64,000 nt of DNA from BOG-933 sp037147415 (GTDB lineage Bacteria > Pseudomonadota > Alphaproteobacteria > Azospirillales > Azospirillaceae): contig JBAWVF010000003.1 in NCBI GenBank assembly GCA_037147415.1, positions 1 through 64,000 of the forward strand, written 5' to 3'. Below are positions 56,794-64,000 of this stretch, piece by piece. How positions within the stretch are numbered: position 1 is the stretch's first letter; every line of letters begins with the position of its first letter. The notes below the pieces were generated by a model. That model was given only the letters and a program-made list of their open reading frames with translations, ran no database searches and was not told the origin of the DNA. A program made the position numbers and the translations under genes.

Positions 56794-56945
56794 TGCGTTT
56801 ATAAACCGGCTGATTGGCTGTCCTCCGGCCAATTTGTTCCCCGGCTGATTTGCATCATGTTTGATTTGCGTTGATTCCGCGGCAATAAATCAGGATTGTC
56901 TAAAGGTTGGGCCGTGGCTTGGCGGTCTGCCGGACTTGGTGAGGC

Positions 56946-59195
56946 ATGGGGACGATTCGGTCACGACGTGAGGACAGTGCGCTGGTCCGGCCGTCGGCAG
57001 AGCGGCTGGCTGCTGCCGGCGATGGCGAGTCGGCCATCAAACAGGGCGAACAAATCGTCCGTTCCATCGCTTTTGCGGTGGGCGCGGTTGCGTTTGTCCT
57101 GATCCTGCTCTCGTTTTTTGCGGGCTATTCCGAATATAATTTGTTCATTAAAGACTCTGAGCGTCGAGTCGAGAGTGACATTGCCGCCTCTGAACAGAAC
57201 ATCAAGCTGGCCATTTCCAGCCTGGAAAGCGTAATGCGGGCGATCGGCGAACGTATCCGGGCCGGCGGGGTCAATCATAAAAGCCTCAACGACTTTTTGT
57301 TTACGATGGACCATGATTTGCCGGCGACTCGGGCGCTGCTGGTGGTCAATCCAACCGGGCTGATTGCGGCGGAATCCCGACCGGAGCGACTCGCGGTCGG
57401 AATCGACGTTTCCGATCGTACGTATTTTACCGCTCACAAGCCGACGGCGCCGGAAGGCAGTACCGGCGAGGGAGAGTTGTTTATCGGGCCTCCGATTCGT
57501 TCTCGGGTTGATAATGCTTGGCTGATGCCGATTTCCCGGCCGGTGCGTGATGATAAGGGCGCGTTGCTTGCCGTGGTGGTGGCTTCGATTGATTTGCGTT
57601 ATATCGCCAAGTTGTTTTCCTCAATCGATGCCGGTCCGCACAAGTTGGAAGTGCTGATTCACCGTGACGGCACGGTGCTTTCGGTCTTTCCCTTTGATTT
57701 TACATTGATCGGCCGCTCGGTCCTGAACACTCCGTTGTTCGAAGAGTATTTGCCGCGTGCCGGTCTTGATGTGGTGCATGGCCCTTCGACCGTGGATACG
57801 TCCGAGCGGATTGTTGCCTATCGGGCCATGAATCCATGGCCGCTGGTGTTGGAAGTGTCGATGCGTCGGGATGATGCGCTCGGTCACTTCCTTGCGGTTG
57901 CGATTGGCTGGGTCACGCTGCTGATTCTGTTTTTGATGATGACGATCTATTTGGCATTCCGACAGATTTCGCAAACCCGGCAACTGGCGCAACAAGCGGT
58001 GGTGATTCAGCATCAGATCGGCAAGTTGAAGGAAACTTACGACGAGTTGCAGCGGGAAATGTCTGACCGGCGCTATGCCGAGTGGGAACGTGACCGGTTG
58101 TTCGACCTGTCGATTGATATGTTATGTATTGCCACGATTGACGGCTATTTTCGGCGTGTCAATCCGGCCGTGGTTGCTAATCTCGGTTACGGTGAAGAGG
58201 AATTGCTGTCAACGCGCATGATCGACTTCGTTCATCCGGAAGATGTCGAGGATACACTTCAAGAAATGCGGGATTTGGCGGAAGGCCGCCCGATGCTTTC
58301 CTTTGAAAACCGGTTTCGGCGCAAGGATGGTTCTTTCCGTTGGTTCAGCTGGAATGCTTTTCCACAGGATAATTTGGTTTATTCGGTTGCTCGCGATGTT
58401 ACCGAGCAAAAGGCCGTGGCAGCGCAGCTTGAACAGGCGCTTTACCACGCCGAAGCCGCCAACCGCGCCAAAAGTGACTTCCTTGCCAATATGAGTCACG
58501 AGTTGCGGACGCCCCTGAATGGGGTGATCGGTTATGCCGAGGCGCTGGGGCTCGGCATCTTCGGCATGCTTACGACCAAACAGATTGAATATGTTAACAA
58601 TATCCGGAATGCCGGGACGCTGCTGCTCGGGATTGTTAACGACTTGCTTGATCTATCGGTGGTTGAGGCCGGGCGCCAGGTTCTTGCCGAGGGTGACGCC
58701 GATATTGCCGTGCTGGTGCAGGCGGTGCTTGCCCTGGTTCGTGATCGGGCGGCGCACAAGCATCTGACCTTGACATGTCGATTGCCCGAACCGGCGCCGC
58801 TGGTGCGTTGCGACGAGTTGAAGATTAAACAGGTTTTGGTTAATCTGGCCGTTAATGCTATCAAATTCACTGAGCCGGGCGGGACGATTCTCATTGAGGC
58901 CGGGATTGAACCGGATGGCGATTTATACTTGGCGATTATTGACAATGGTATCGGTATCGCGTCTTTTGATTTGCCCAAGGTGATGACGCCGTTCGGACAA
59001 GTTGAGCCGGTCCATGCACGCAAACAGGGCGGGGTCGGGCTTGGTTTGCCGCTGGCTAAAAAGCTGATCGAGTTGCACGGGGGCACGCTTACATTGGAAA
59101 GTGCGGTCGGCGTCGGGACCACGGCCCGGGTGACGATCCCGGCGCAGCGTGTGATTCGGTCTGACGGGGTGGACCAACCGGTTATCGCGTGGTGA
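56946..59195 (+). CDS. Sensor histidine kinase with periplasmic dCache and PAS domains, 749 aa
   Basis: The first membrane segment is at about residues 39-60. A double-Cache/PDC sensor domain (about 65-305) follows, with DRTYFTAHKPTAPEGSTGEG and LMPISRPVRDDKGALLAVVV, then a second membrane segment (about 315-340). After this come a PAS/PAC region (about 385-495), a HisKA domain with FLANMSHELRTPLNGVIGYA (His about 518) and a HATPase domain (NLAVNAIKFTEPGG, DNGIGI, GVGLGLPLAKKLIELHGG). dCache domains of this type often bind small organic acids or amino acids. No response regulator is adjacent. It lies between an OFA transporter and a NapC-type cytochrome. Confidence 0.88.
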   Translation: MGTIRSRREDSALVRPSAERLAAAGDGESAIKQGEQIVRSIAFAVGAVAFVLILLSFFAGYSEYNLFIKDSERRVESDIAASEQNIKLAISSLESVMRAIGERIRAGGVNHKSLNDFLFTMDHDLPATRALLVVNPTGLIAAESRPERLAVGIDVSDRTYFTAHKPTAPEGSTGEGELFIGPPIRSRVDNAWLMPISRPVRDDKGALLAVVVASIDLRYIAKLFSSIDAGPHKLEVLIHRDGTVLSVFPFDFTLIGRSVLNTPLFEEYLPRAGLDVVHGPSTVDTSERIVAYRAMNPWPLVLEVSMRRDDALGHFLAVAIGWVTLLILFLMMTIYLAFRQISQTRQLAQQAVVIQHQIGKLKETYDELQREMSDRRYAEWERDRLFDLSIDMLCIATIDGYFRRVNPAVVANLGYGEEELLSTRMIDFVHPEDVEDTLQEMRDLAEGRPMLSFENRFRRKDGSFRWFSWNAFPQDNLVYSVARDVTEQKAVAAQLEQALYHAEAANRAKSDFLANMSHELRTPLNGVIGYAEALGLGIFGMLTTKQIEYVNNIRNAGTLLLGIVNDLLDLSVVEAGRQVLAEGDADIAVLVQAVLALVRDRAAHKHLTLTCRLPEPAPLVRCDELKIKQVLVNLAVNAIKFTEPGGTILIEAGIEPDGDLYLAIIDNGIGIASFDLPKVMTPFGQVEPVHARKQGGVGLGLPLAKKLIELHGGTLTLESAVGVGTTARVTIPAQRVIRSDGVDQPVIAW

Positions 59196-59334
59196 TGCAG
59201 GTTTCGGCAATTCGCGTAAGGATAAACTCCGGCATTGCGTTCGTCGGTAAGGCTTGTAAAGTCACAACAGATCGAAGGTCGCGCAGAAGAGACTGCGGTG
59301 CTCGATCAAAGCTAAAGACAAGGGGGTACCGATC

Positions 59335-59958
59335 ATGGCTGAGCATCCCGCGATGAAGAATCCGAGCCTGTTTGCCCGGATATGGCGGATGTTCGTGCTG
59401 CCTTCGACCCATTATTCGCTGGGCGCCATCCTGCTTTACGGCATCGGTCTCGGCATCGTGTTTTGGGGCGGCTTCCATTGGGTGGTCGAGTTGTCCAACA
59501 CGGAGACGTTCTGTGTTTCATGTCACGAGCATTCGGCATTTACCATGCCGGAGGTCCAGGCTAGCAAGCATTACAGCAATGTTTCAGGGGTTCGGGCAAC
59601 TTGCTATGACTGCCATGTGCCGCGGGAATGGCTGCATAAGCTTGCGACTAAGATCTATGTCAGTAACGAGTTGATCCATCACTTTGCCGGTTCTATGGAC
59701 AGTGCCGACAAGTACGAGGCCAAGCGTCAATCGATGGCACAGGATGTCTGGCGCCGGATGCGTGAGACCGACTCGCGGGAGTGCCGGAATTGTCACGACT
59801 ATGGTGCGATGAATGTGCGGGCTCAGGAAGGTCTGGCTGCGCGTCAACATGAACTGGCGGCGGTCCGCGGTGTGACCTGCATCGAGTGCCATATGGGCCT
59901 TGCCCATAAATTACCGCCGGGGGTACCGGAGCGTAAGTTGCTGACTGAAACAAAATAA
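59335..59958 (+). CDS. Tetraheme cytochrome c, NapC/NirT family
   Basis: A membrane-anchored quinol dehydrogenase of 207 residues. One N-terminal membrane segment (about residues 24-48) is followed by a periplasmic domain with four C-x-x-C-H heme sites: CVSCH (about 60), CYDCH (about 90), CRNCH (about 150) and CIECH (about 182). This is the NapC/NirT/NrfH arrangement that passes electrons from quinol to a periplasmic reductase. No terminal reductase is adjacent, so the acceptor is unknown. The ATG has GGGGG about 9 bases upstream. Confidence 0.93.
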   Translation: MAEHPAMKNPSLFARIWRMFVLPSTHYSLGAILLYGIGLGIVFWGGFHWVVELSNTETFCVSCHEHSAFTMPEVQASKHYSNVSGVRATCYDCHVPREWLHKLATKIYVSNELIHHFAGSMDSADKYEAKRQSMAQDVWRRMRETDSRECRNCHDYGAMNVRAQEGLAARQHELAAVRGVTCIECHMGLAHKLPPGVPERKLLTETK

Positions 59959-59969
59959 TAAAGAGTGGA

Positions 59970-60001
59970 GGAGAGTTCTCGGTTTTTCTCGTGAACTCTC
60001 C
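59970..60001. terminator. Hairpin between convergent cytochrome and MarR genes
   Basis: GGAGAGTTC and GAACTCTCC form a perfect 9-bp stem with a 14-base loop rich in T. It sits between the two convergent stops and could end both transcripts; T-runs are short. Confidence 0.65.
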
Positions 60002-60015
60002 GACTCTATTCATTC

Positions 60016-60603
60016 TTAGTGGAGACCGGTCTCGGGATCAACGACATCTTCGGCTTCGTCGAGCAGAGTGTCGCCGCTGAGATTATTGACCATTCGCCGC
60101 AACACATCCATCGCCGCCATCAATTCATTGTGCCCGATGCCACGGGTTGCTTCCTTGTTGGCATCAATTGAGCACGGCATCAGAACGTCACGCAACGCAC
60201 GGCCTTTGGGCGTGAGGTATATGTTGACCTTGCGGCGGTCGTGGGCGTTGCGCACGCGCTCAACCAAACCGCGCCGTTCCATGCCGTTGAGCGCGGTTAC
60301 GGTCGTCGGCTCCATCATGCCGACTCGCTGGCTCAACTCGCGCTGGGTCAAGCCATCTGCGTCCCAGAGCGCGCGCAGGAAGAACCACTGGCCCATGCTG
60401 ACGCCGTGGCTTGCAATCTTGGATTGCAGCGCACGGGCGAGTGACCGATGGACATCACGAACCAAGTAGCCTATCGCGGTATCCGACACGCCACTTTCAT
60501 CCTCAACTTCCGGGTTGTTTGGCATTGCCCCTTGTCTTCTGCCGGTATCCGGTGCATCCCTGTCGCCTCGAGACCACGCGGGGGGCGCCTGTAGCTTGTC
60601 CAT
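60016..60603 (-). CDS. MarR family transcriptional regulator
   Basis: A winged helix-turn-helix repressor. With the start at 60603 it has 195 residues; an internal ATG at 60525 (MPNNPEVED) is a possible shorter start. The DNA-binding part is clear: GLTQRELSQRVGMMEPTTVT then ALNGMERRGLVERVRNAHDR and KVNIYLTPKGRAL (the wing and following helix). Members often sense phenolics or oxidants. A 29-bp palindrome at 60670-60698 is a candidate operator. The target genes are unknown; nothing on the same transcript follows it. Confidence 0.88.
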   Translation of the reverse strand: MDKLQAPPAWSRGDRDAPDTGRRQGAMPNNPEVEDESGVSDTAIGYLVRDVHRSLARALQSKIASHGVSMGQWFFLRALWDADGLTQRELSQRVGMMEPTTVTALNGMERRGLVERVRNAHDRRKVNIYLTPKGRALRDVLMPCSIDANKEATRGIGHNELMAAMDVLRRMVNNLSGDTLLDEAEDVVDPETGLH

Positions 60604-61540
60604 CCTGGCACCTTCATTGTTTGGAGATTGTTATAATCATAACCGAATCAGTATATCCGCCATCCTTAGCGATAATGAGAGCATTGACCTCATTATCGAG
60701 TGCTCTGTCGTGCGTCTCTCAACCCTGCGTCTCCGGCGCAACTGGTCGTGCCATTTTAGTCAGAACCGAAGATAGACATGGGTGTAAATGATTATTTTGC
60801 AAGCCATCCATCAGTCGGAGAACTTTCTAAGTCATCCGTTAAACTCACTCTCCAAACTAGTGCTTTAGTCTTGAGCCCCGGCTTGGAGCGCCTTGCCGGC
60901 CCGTCCTGATTGTTACTATTCTAAACACTAGATCCGCTGACGGTGTCAAGCGCCGCTCTAAAGGTGTTGGACGCGGTTTGTAATTGTAATTATTCACCTT
61001 TATTTTTCCGGATTGCAAAAAAGCATGGTTAAGATATTCCCGCGTTTGGGCGCTTAAGATACGACATAAGCCGGGCAGATCGCCGATAAAGGCTATAATG
61101 CGATAAAAATGAGCCTAAAATTTTGGAATAATTTTAGTAATATGACAGCTCATAACGGGGCGGGCTCTGCCTCGAATTATGTCGGCCGCAATCTAAATTT
61201 ATAGCGTATTGAAATGAAACGATATTCCCAGGCAGGCCAGTTAGTTGGTTAGCAAGCACCCTATTGATAACTTATTTCAGTTTGATAAGGACATTTATGC
61301 ATTAGTATCCTTTACCATGGGTTGCCTTGAAAGTATAGTTATGCAATTATTGCGCTTTTAAAATAGTTAGTGTTCGTTCGACTATTAACAAGGGCGATGT
61401 TGATATCTGCGTTTTATGCAAATCTCATATACGACTGAGGCATGGCATTTGACGCCGACCGGCTTCGGTGCGATGTTTTTTGCGCTCGCCCCCGGGCGTT
61501 GGAAGCTGAATCGCACCAGATCGGACCTTAAGGCCGGGTT
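60604..61540. other. AT-rich 937-base stretch without a gene
   Basis: Between the MarR gene and queA I see no convincing coding frame on either strand. From about 60960 to 61440 the sequence is much AT-richer than its surroundings, with many stop codons in every frame. It holds a TTGATAA direct repeat near 61264 and 61282 and several A/T runs. No transposase fragment, tRNA or known RNA motif was recognised. It may be an eroded insertion or a long regulatory region. Confidence 0.5.
60670..60698. promoter_or_regulatory. 29-bp palindrome upstream of the MarR gene
   Basis: CGATAATGAG and CTCATTATCG (10-base perfect arms) flank a 9-base spacer. It lies 67-95 bases before the MarR start codon. On the minus strand TATACT follows it by about 15 bases as a possible -10. 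A role as MarR operator is inferred from position. Confidence 0.5.
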
Positions 61541-62602
61541 ATGAAGACCAGCGATTTCGATTTTATCCTGCCGACCGCGTGCATAGCCGATCATCCGGCC
61601 CGGCCGCGCGATAGCGCGCGCTTGCTGACGGTGGGGTCCGGCGGCTGTGCCGACCATGTTATTCGGGACTTGCCGCGGTTGTTGCGGCCGGGCGACCTGC
61701 TGGTGTTCAACGACACCCGGGTGATTCCGGCGCGGCTTTTCGGCCGGCGCGGCGAGGCTCGGGTCGAGGTGACCTTACATAAGGCTGCGGGACATAAAGC
61801 CGAGGGCGGGTTGCGTTGGCGCGCCTTTGCTCGTCCGGGCAAGCGGCTGCGTCCCGGCCACACCATTGTCTTTGCGCCCGATTTCGCTGCGACAGTACTG
61901 GAGAAGCTTGAGGGCGGAGAGGTTCTGCTTGAATTTCTCGGGGATGAAACAAACGGCGCGGATTTTTCGACCGCGTTGCGCCGTTACGGCCGCATGCCGC
62001 TGCCCCCTTATATTCGCCGGGCGGACGGGCCGGAGCAGGACGATGGCGAGGATTATCAGACCATGTTCGCGGCGGTGGACGGGGCGGTGGCGGCCCCGAC
62101 CGCCGGGTTGCACTTCACGCCGGAAGTGCTGGCGGCGTTGCATGCGGCCGGGATCGGTACGACCACGGTCACGCTTCATGTCGGGGCCGGAACTTTTCTG
62201 CCGGTCAAGGTCGAGGATATCAGCGACCACCGCATGCATGCCGAGTATCGGGAAATCACGCAAACCGCAATCACGGCAATCGAGGCGACACGCCGGGCTG
62301 GCGGCCGGGTGGTGGCGACAGGTACAACCTCGTTACGTCTGCTTGAGTCCGTCGCCGACGCCGAGGGCGGGTTACAGCCCGGGGCGGGCGAGACGGATAT
62401 CTTCATCACGCCCGGCCATCGCTTTCGGATTGTGGATATGTTGTTGACCAATTTTCATTTGCCGCGCTCGACCTTGTTCATGCTGGTCTGCGCCTTTGCC
62501 GGGACCGAGCGCATGCATGCTGCGTATCAACGGGCGATCGACTCGGGTTATCGCTTTTACTCCTTCGGCGACGCCTGTTTGTTGGAGCGGGCGGTACCAT
62601 GA
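61541..62602 (+). CDS. queA: S-adenosylmethionine:tRNA ribosyltransferase-isomerase
   Basis: QueA builds the cyclopentane ring of epoxyqueuosine on tRNA. The 353-residue protein has the family segments YDF-like FDFILPTACIADHPARPRDS at the start, GDLLVFNDTRVIPARLFGRR (about 50) and AAPTAGLHFTPEVL (about 187), plus GTTSLRLLESV and DMLLTNFHLPRSTLFMLVCA near the C-terminus. Its stop overlaps the tgt start (ATGA). It is the first gene of queA-tgt-queF. Confidence 0.97.
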   Translation: MKTSDFDFILPTACIADHPARPRDSARLLTVGSGGCADHVIRDLPRLLRPGDLLVFNDTRVIPARLFGRRGEARVEVTLHKAAGHKAEGGLRWRAFARPGKRLRPGHTIVFAPDFAATVLEKLEGGEVLLEFLGDETNGADFSTALRRYGRMPLPPYIRRADGPEQDDGEDYQTMFAAVDGAVAAPTAGLHFTPEVLAALHAAGIGTTTVTLHVGAGTFLPVKVEDISDHRMHAEYREITQTAITAIEATRRAGGRVVATGTTSLRLLESVADAEGGLQPGAGETDIFITPGHRFRIVDMLLTNFHLPRSTLFMLVCAFAGTERMHAAYQRAIDSGYRFYSFGDACLLERAVP

Positions 62603-63741
62603 CCGGCTTTCGGGTTTTGGCGAGCGATGGCGCCGCGCGTCGGGGCGAGTTGGTCACCGCGCACGGGACGGTCGCCACCCCGGCTTTCATGCCGGTGGGA
62701 ACACAGGCGACGGTCAAGGGCATGCTGCCGGAACAGGTGGCGGCAACCGGGGCCGAGATTATTCTGGGCAACACCTATCACCTGATGCTGCGGCCGGGCG
62801 CGGAACGGGTGGCGGCGCTGGGCGGGTTGCACCGCTTCATGAATTGGCCGGGGCCGATCCTGACCGACTCGGGCGGTTTCCAGGTGATGTCGCTGGCGGG
62901 TCTCCGCAAGCTAGCCGAGAATGGCGTGACCTTTCGCTCGCACCTGGATGGCAGCGAGCATTTGCTGACACCCGAGCGCTCGATTGCGATTCAGCATGCG
63001 CTCGATGCCGATATCACCATGTGCTTCGATGAGTGTACGCCCTGGCCGGCAACCGAGACGCAGGCCGCGGTCTCCATGCGGCTGTCGATGCGCTGGGCCG
63101 AGCGCTGCCGTGCCGCTTTTGTCGAGCGGCCGGGCTACGGCTTGTTCGGCATTGTTCAGGGCAGCGTCTATCCGGCGTTGCGCGCGGAGTCGGCGGCGGC
63201 ATTGACCGCGCACGGCTTCGACGGCTATGCGGTGGGCGGGCTGGCGGTGGGCGAGGGGCAAGCGCTGATGCTGGCGACGCTCGACACCACGGTGCCGCTG
63301 CTGCCCGCCGATCGGCCCCGCTATCTGATGGGGGTCGGGCGGCCCTCCGACATCGTGCAGGCGGTGCGGCGCGGGGTCGATATGTTCGACTGCGTGATGC
63401 CGACCCGGTCGGGGCGGACGGGGCAGGGCTTCACCCGGCGCGGTACGATTAATATTCGCAACGCCCGTCATGGCGACGATCCGCGCCCGTTGGAGGAGGG
63501 CTGTTCCTGCCCGGCCTGCCGCAGCTACAGCCGCGCTTATCTACATCATCTGTTTCGAGCGCAAGAGATGCTGGGGCCGATGCTGCTGACCGCGCACAAC
63601 CTCACTCATTTTCAAGAGTTGACCGCCGGTTTGCGCGCCGCGATTACCGAACGGCGGTTGGACGCCTATACTGCGGCGTTCGAGGCCGAACAGGCGTCCG
63701 GCGATATCGAGGTTGTGGACGAAGAGGGCGGTCATGACTGA
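62599..63741 (+). CDS. tgt: tRNA-guanine transglycosylase
   Basis: Tgt exchanges guanine 34 for preQ1 in tRNAs with GUN anticodons. The 380-residue TIM barrel has the nucleophile and base-binding motifs: TDSGGFQVMSL (about residue 93), DECTPWPATE (about 145), GGLAVGEG (about 215), FDCVMPTRSGRTGQ (about 265) and the zinc site CSCPACRSYSRAYLHHLF (about 305). The last 8 bases overlap queF. Confidence 0.97.
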   Translation: MTGFRVLASDGAARRGELVTAHGTVATPAFMPVGTQATVKGMLPEQVAATGAEIILGNTYHLMLRPGAERVAALGGLHRFMNWPGPILTDSGGFQVMSLAGLRKLAENGVTFRSHLDGSEHLLTPERSIAIQHALDADITMCFDECTPWPATETQAAVSMRLSMRWAERCRAAFVERPGYGLFGIVQGSVYPALRAESAAALTAHGFDGYAVGGLAVGEGQALMLATLDTTVPLLPADRPRYLMGVGRPSDIVQAVRRGVDMFDCVMPTRSGRTGQGFTRRGTINIRNARHGDDPRPLEEGCSCPACRSYSRAYLHHLFRAQEMLGPMLLTAHNLTHFQELTAGLRAAITERRLDAYTAAFEAEQASGDIEVVDEEGGHD

Positions 63742-64000
63742 TCCGATTTATGCCGGCTTGACTCAGCTGGGCCGAACCGCGGCGGCACCGGTGGCTCCGG
63801 CCGAGGCGGTGTTGGAGCGGGTCGCTAATCCACATCCGGGCGAACGTTATCTGGTGCGCTTCACCTGCCCCGAATTTACCTCGCTGTGTCCGATTACCGG
63901 CCAGCCCGATTTTGCGCATCTGGTGATCGACTATGTTCCGGCCGGCTGGTTGATCGAAAGCAAGTCGCTGAAGCTCTATTTAGGGTCTTTCCGCAATCAC
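63734..64000 (+). CDS. queF: 7-cyano-7-deazaguanine (preQ0) reductase, N-terminal part
   Basis: The ATG at 63734 overlaps tgt by 8 bases. The 89 residues before the window end contain FTCPEFTSLCPITGQPDF, with the catalytic cysteine and aspartate, and ESKSLKLYLGSFRNH, the QueF-family substrate motif. QueF reduces preQ0 to preQ1 with NADPH, so queA-tgt-queF supply and insert the queuine precursor. The gene continues past the window. Confidence 0.95.
   Translation, partial: MTDPIYAGLTQLGRTAAAPVAPAEAVLERVANPHPGERYLVRFTCPEFTSLCPITGQPDFAHLVIDYVPAGWLIESKSLKLYLGSFRNH

Noticed and set aside
61480..61540. Search for a preQ1 riboswitch ahead of queA
   Set aside because: No sequence resembling the preQ1 aptamer consensus was found in the leader.

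Overview
The window is a chromosomal segment of a GC-rich alphaproteobacterium, most likely a Rhodospirillales-type organism. The grounds are the gene orders rpsF-rpsR-DUF2232-rplI-dnaB-alr and rnd-kdsD-lptCAB-rpoN-hpf-ptsN, a NDUFA9-like complex I protein, a phasin, AcuI and a class I DhnA-type aldolase. No phage, transposase, CRISPR array or rRNA was seen. There is one tRNA gene (Leu, anticodon CAG).

Layout. 1-6313: the start of an MCP-like gene at the left edge, an unknown protein, a TPR/glycosyltransferase-like protein coupled to purB, then bluB, a VOC protein, a FlaG-like small protein and a GST. 6386-11952: GNAT, 2[4Fe-4S] ferredoxin, and a surface-glycan cluster (GT4-deacetylase fusion, GT4, GT9, methyltransferase). 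11958-19162: gatA, phasin with an operator-like promoter, an Anbu-type proteasome homologue, a lipoprotein-like gene with repeats in its leader, a D,D-carboxypeptidase, a double cNMP-binding protein and an ABC solute-binding protein. 19281-26965: an MCP with a late frameshift, a low-GC deacetylase-like gene, a DUF3365/PAS histidine kinase and a PP2C-Ser/Thr kinase fusion.

27015-33904: assimilatory nitrate operon narK-nirB-nirD-nasA behind a perfect -24/-12 (sigma-54) promoter. rpoN itself lies at 43805-45334. 33899-42295 (minus): mlaF, mlaE, alr, dnaB, three related small exported proteins inserted between dnaB and rplI, then rplI, DUF2232, rpsR and rpsF. 42495-49800 (minus): ptsN, hpf, rpoN, lptB, lptA, lptC, kdsD, rnd, tRNA-Leu. 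50024-56716: complex I NDUFA9-like protein, a membrane protein, acuI, thiE, class I fba, an unknown protein and an OFA-type MFS transporter. 56946-60603: dCache/PAS histidine kinase, tetraheme NapC/NirT cytochrome, MarR regulator. 60604-61540 is an AT-rich gene-free stretch. 61541-64000: queA-tgt-queF (queF cut by the window end), the late steps of queuosine synthesis.

The points most worth a second look are the three-member exported protein family inserted into the ribosomal-dnaB block, the sigma-54 promoter with an NtrC-like palindrome facing the phosphatase-kinase fusion, the low-complexity tails on ribosomal proteins S6 and S18, the MCP frameshift, and a scatter of short perfect tandem repeats (units of 10-24 bp), several of which change coding sequence.
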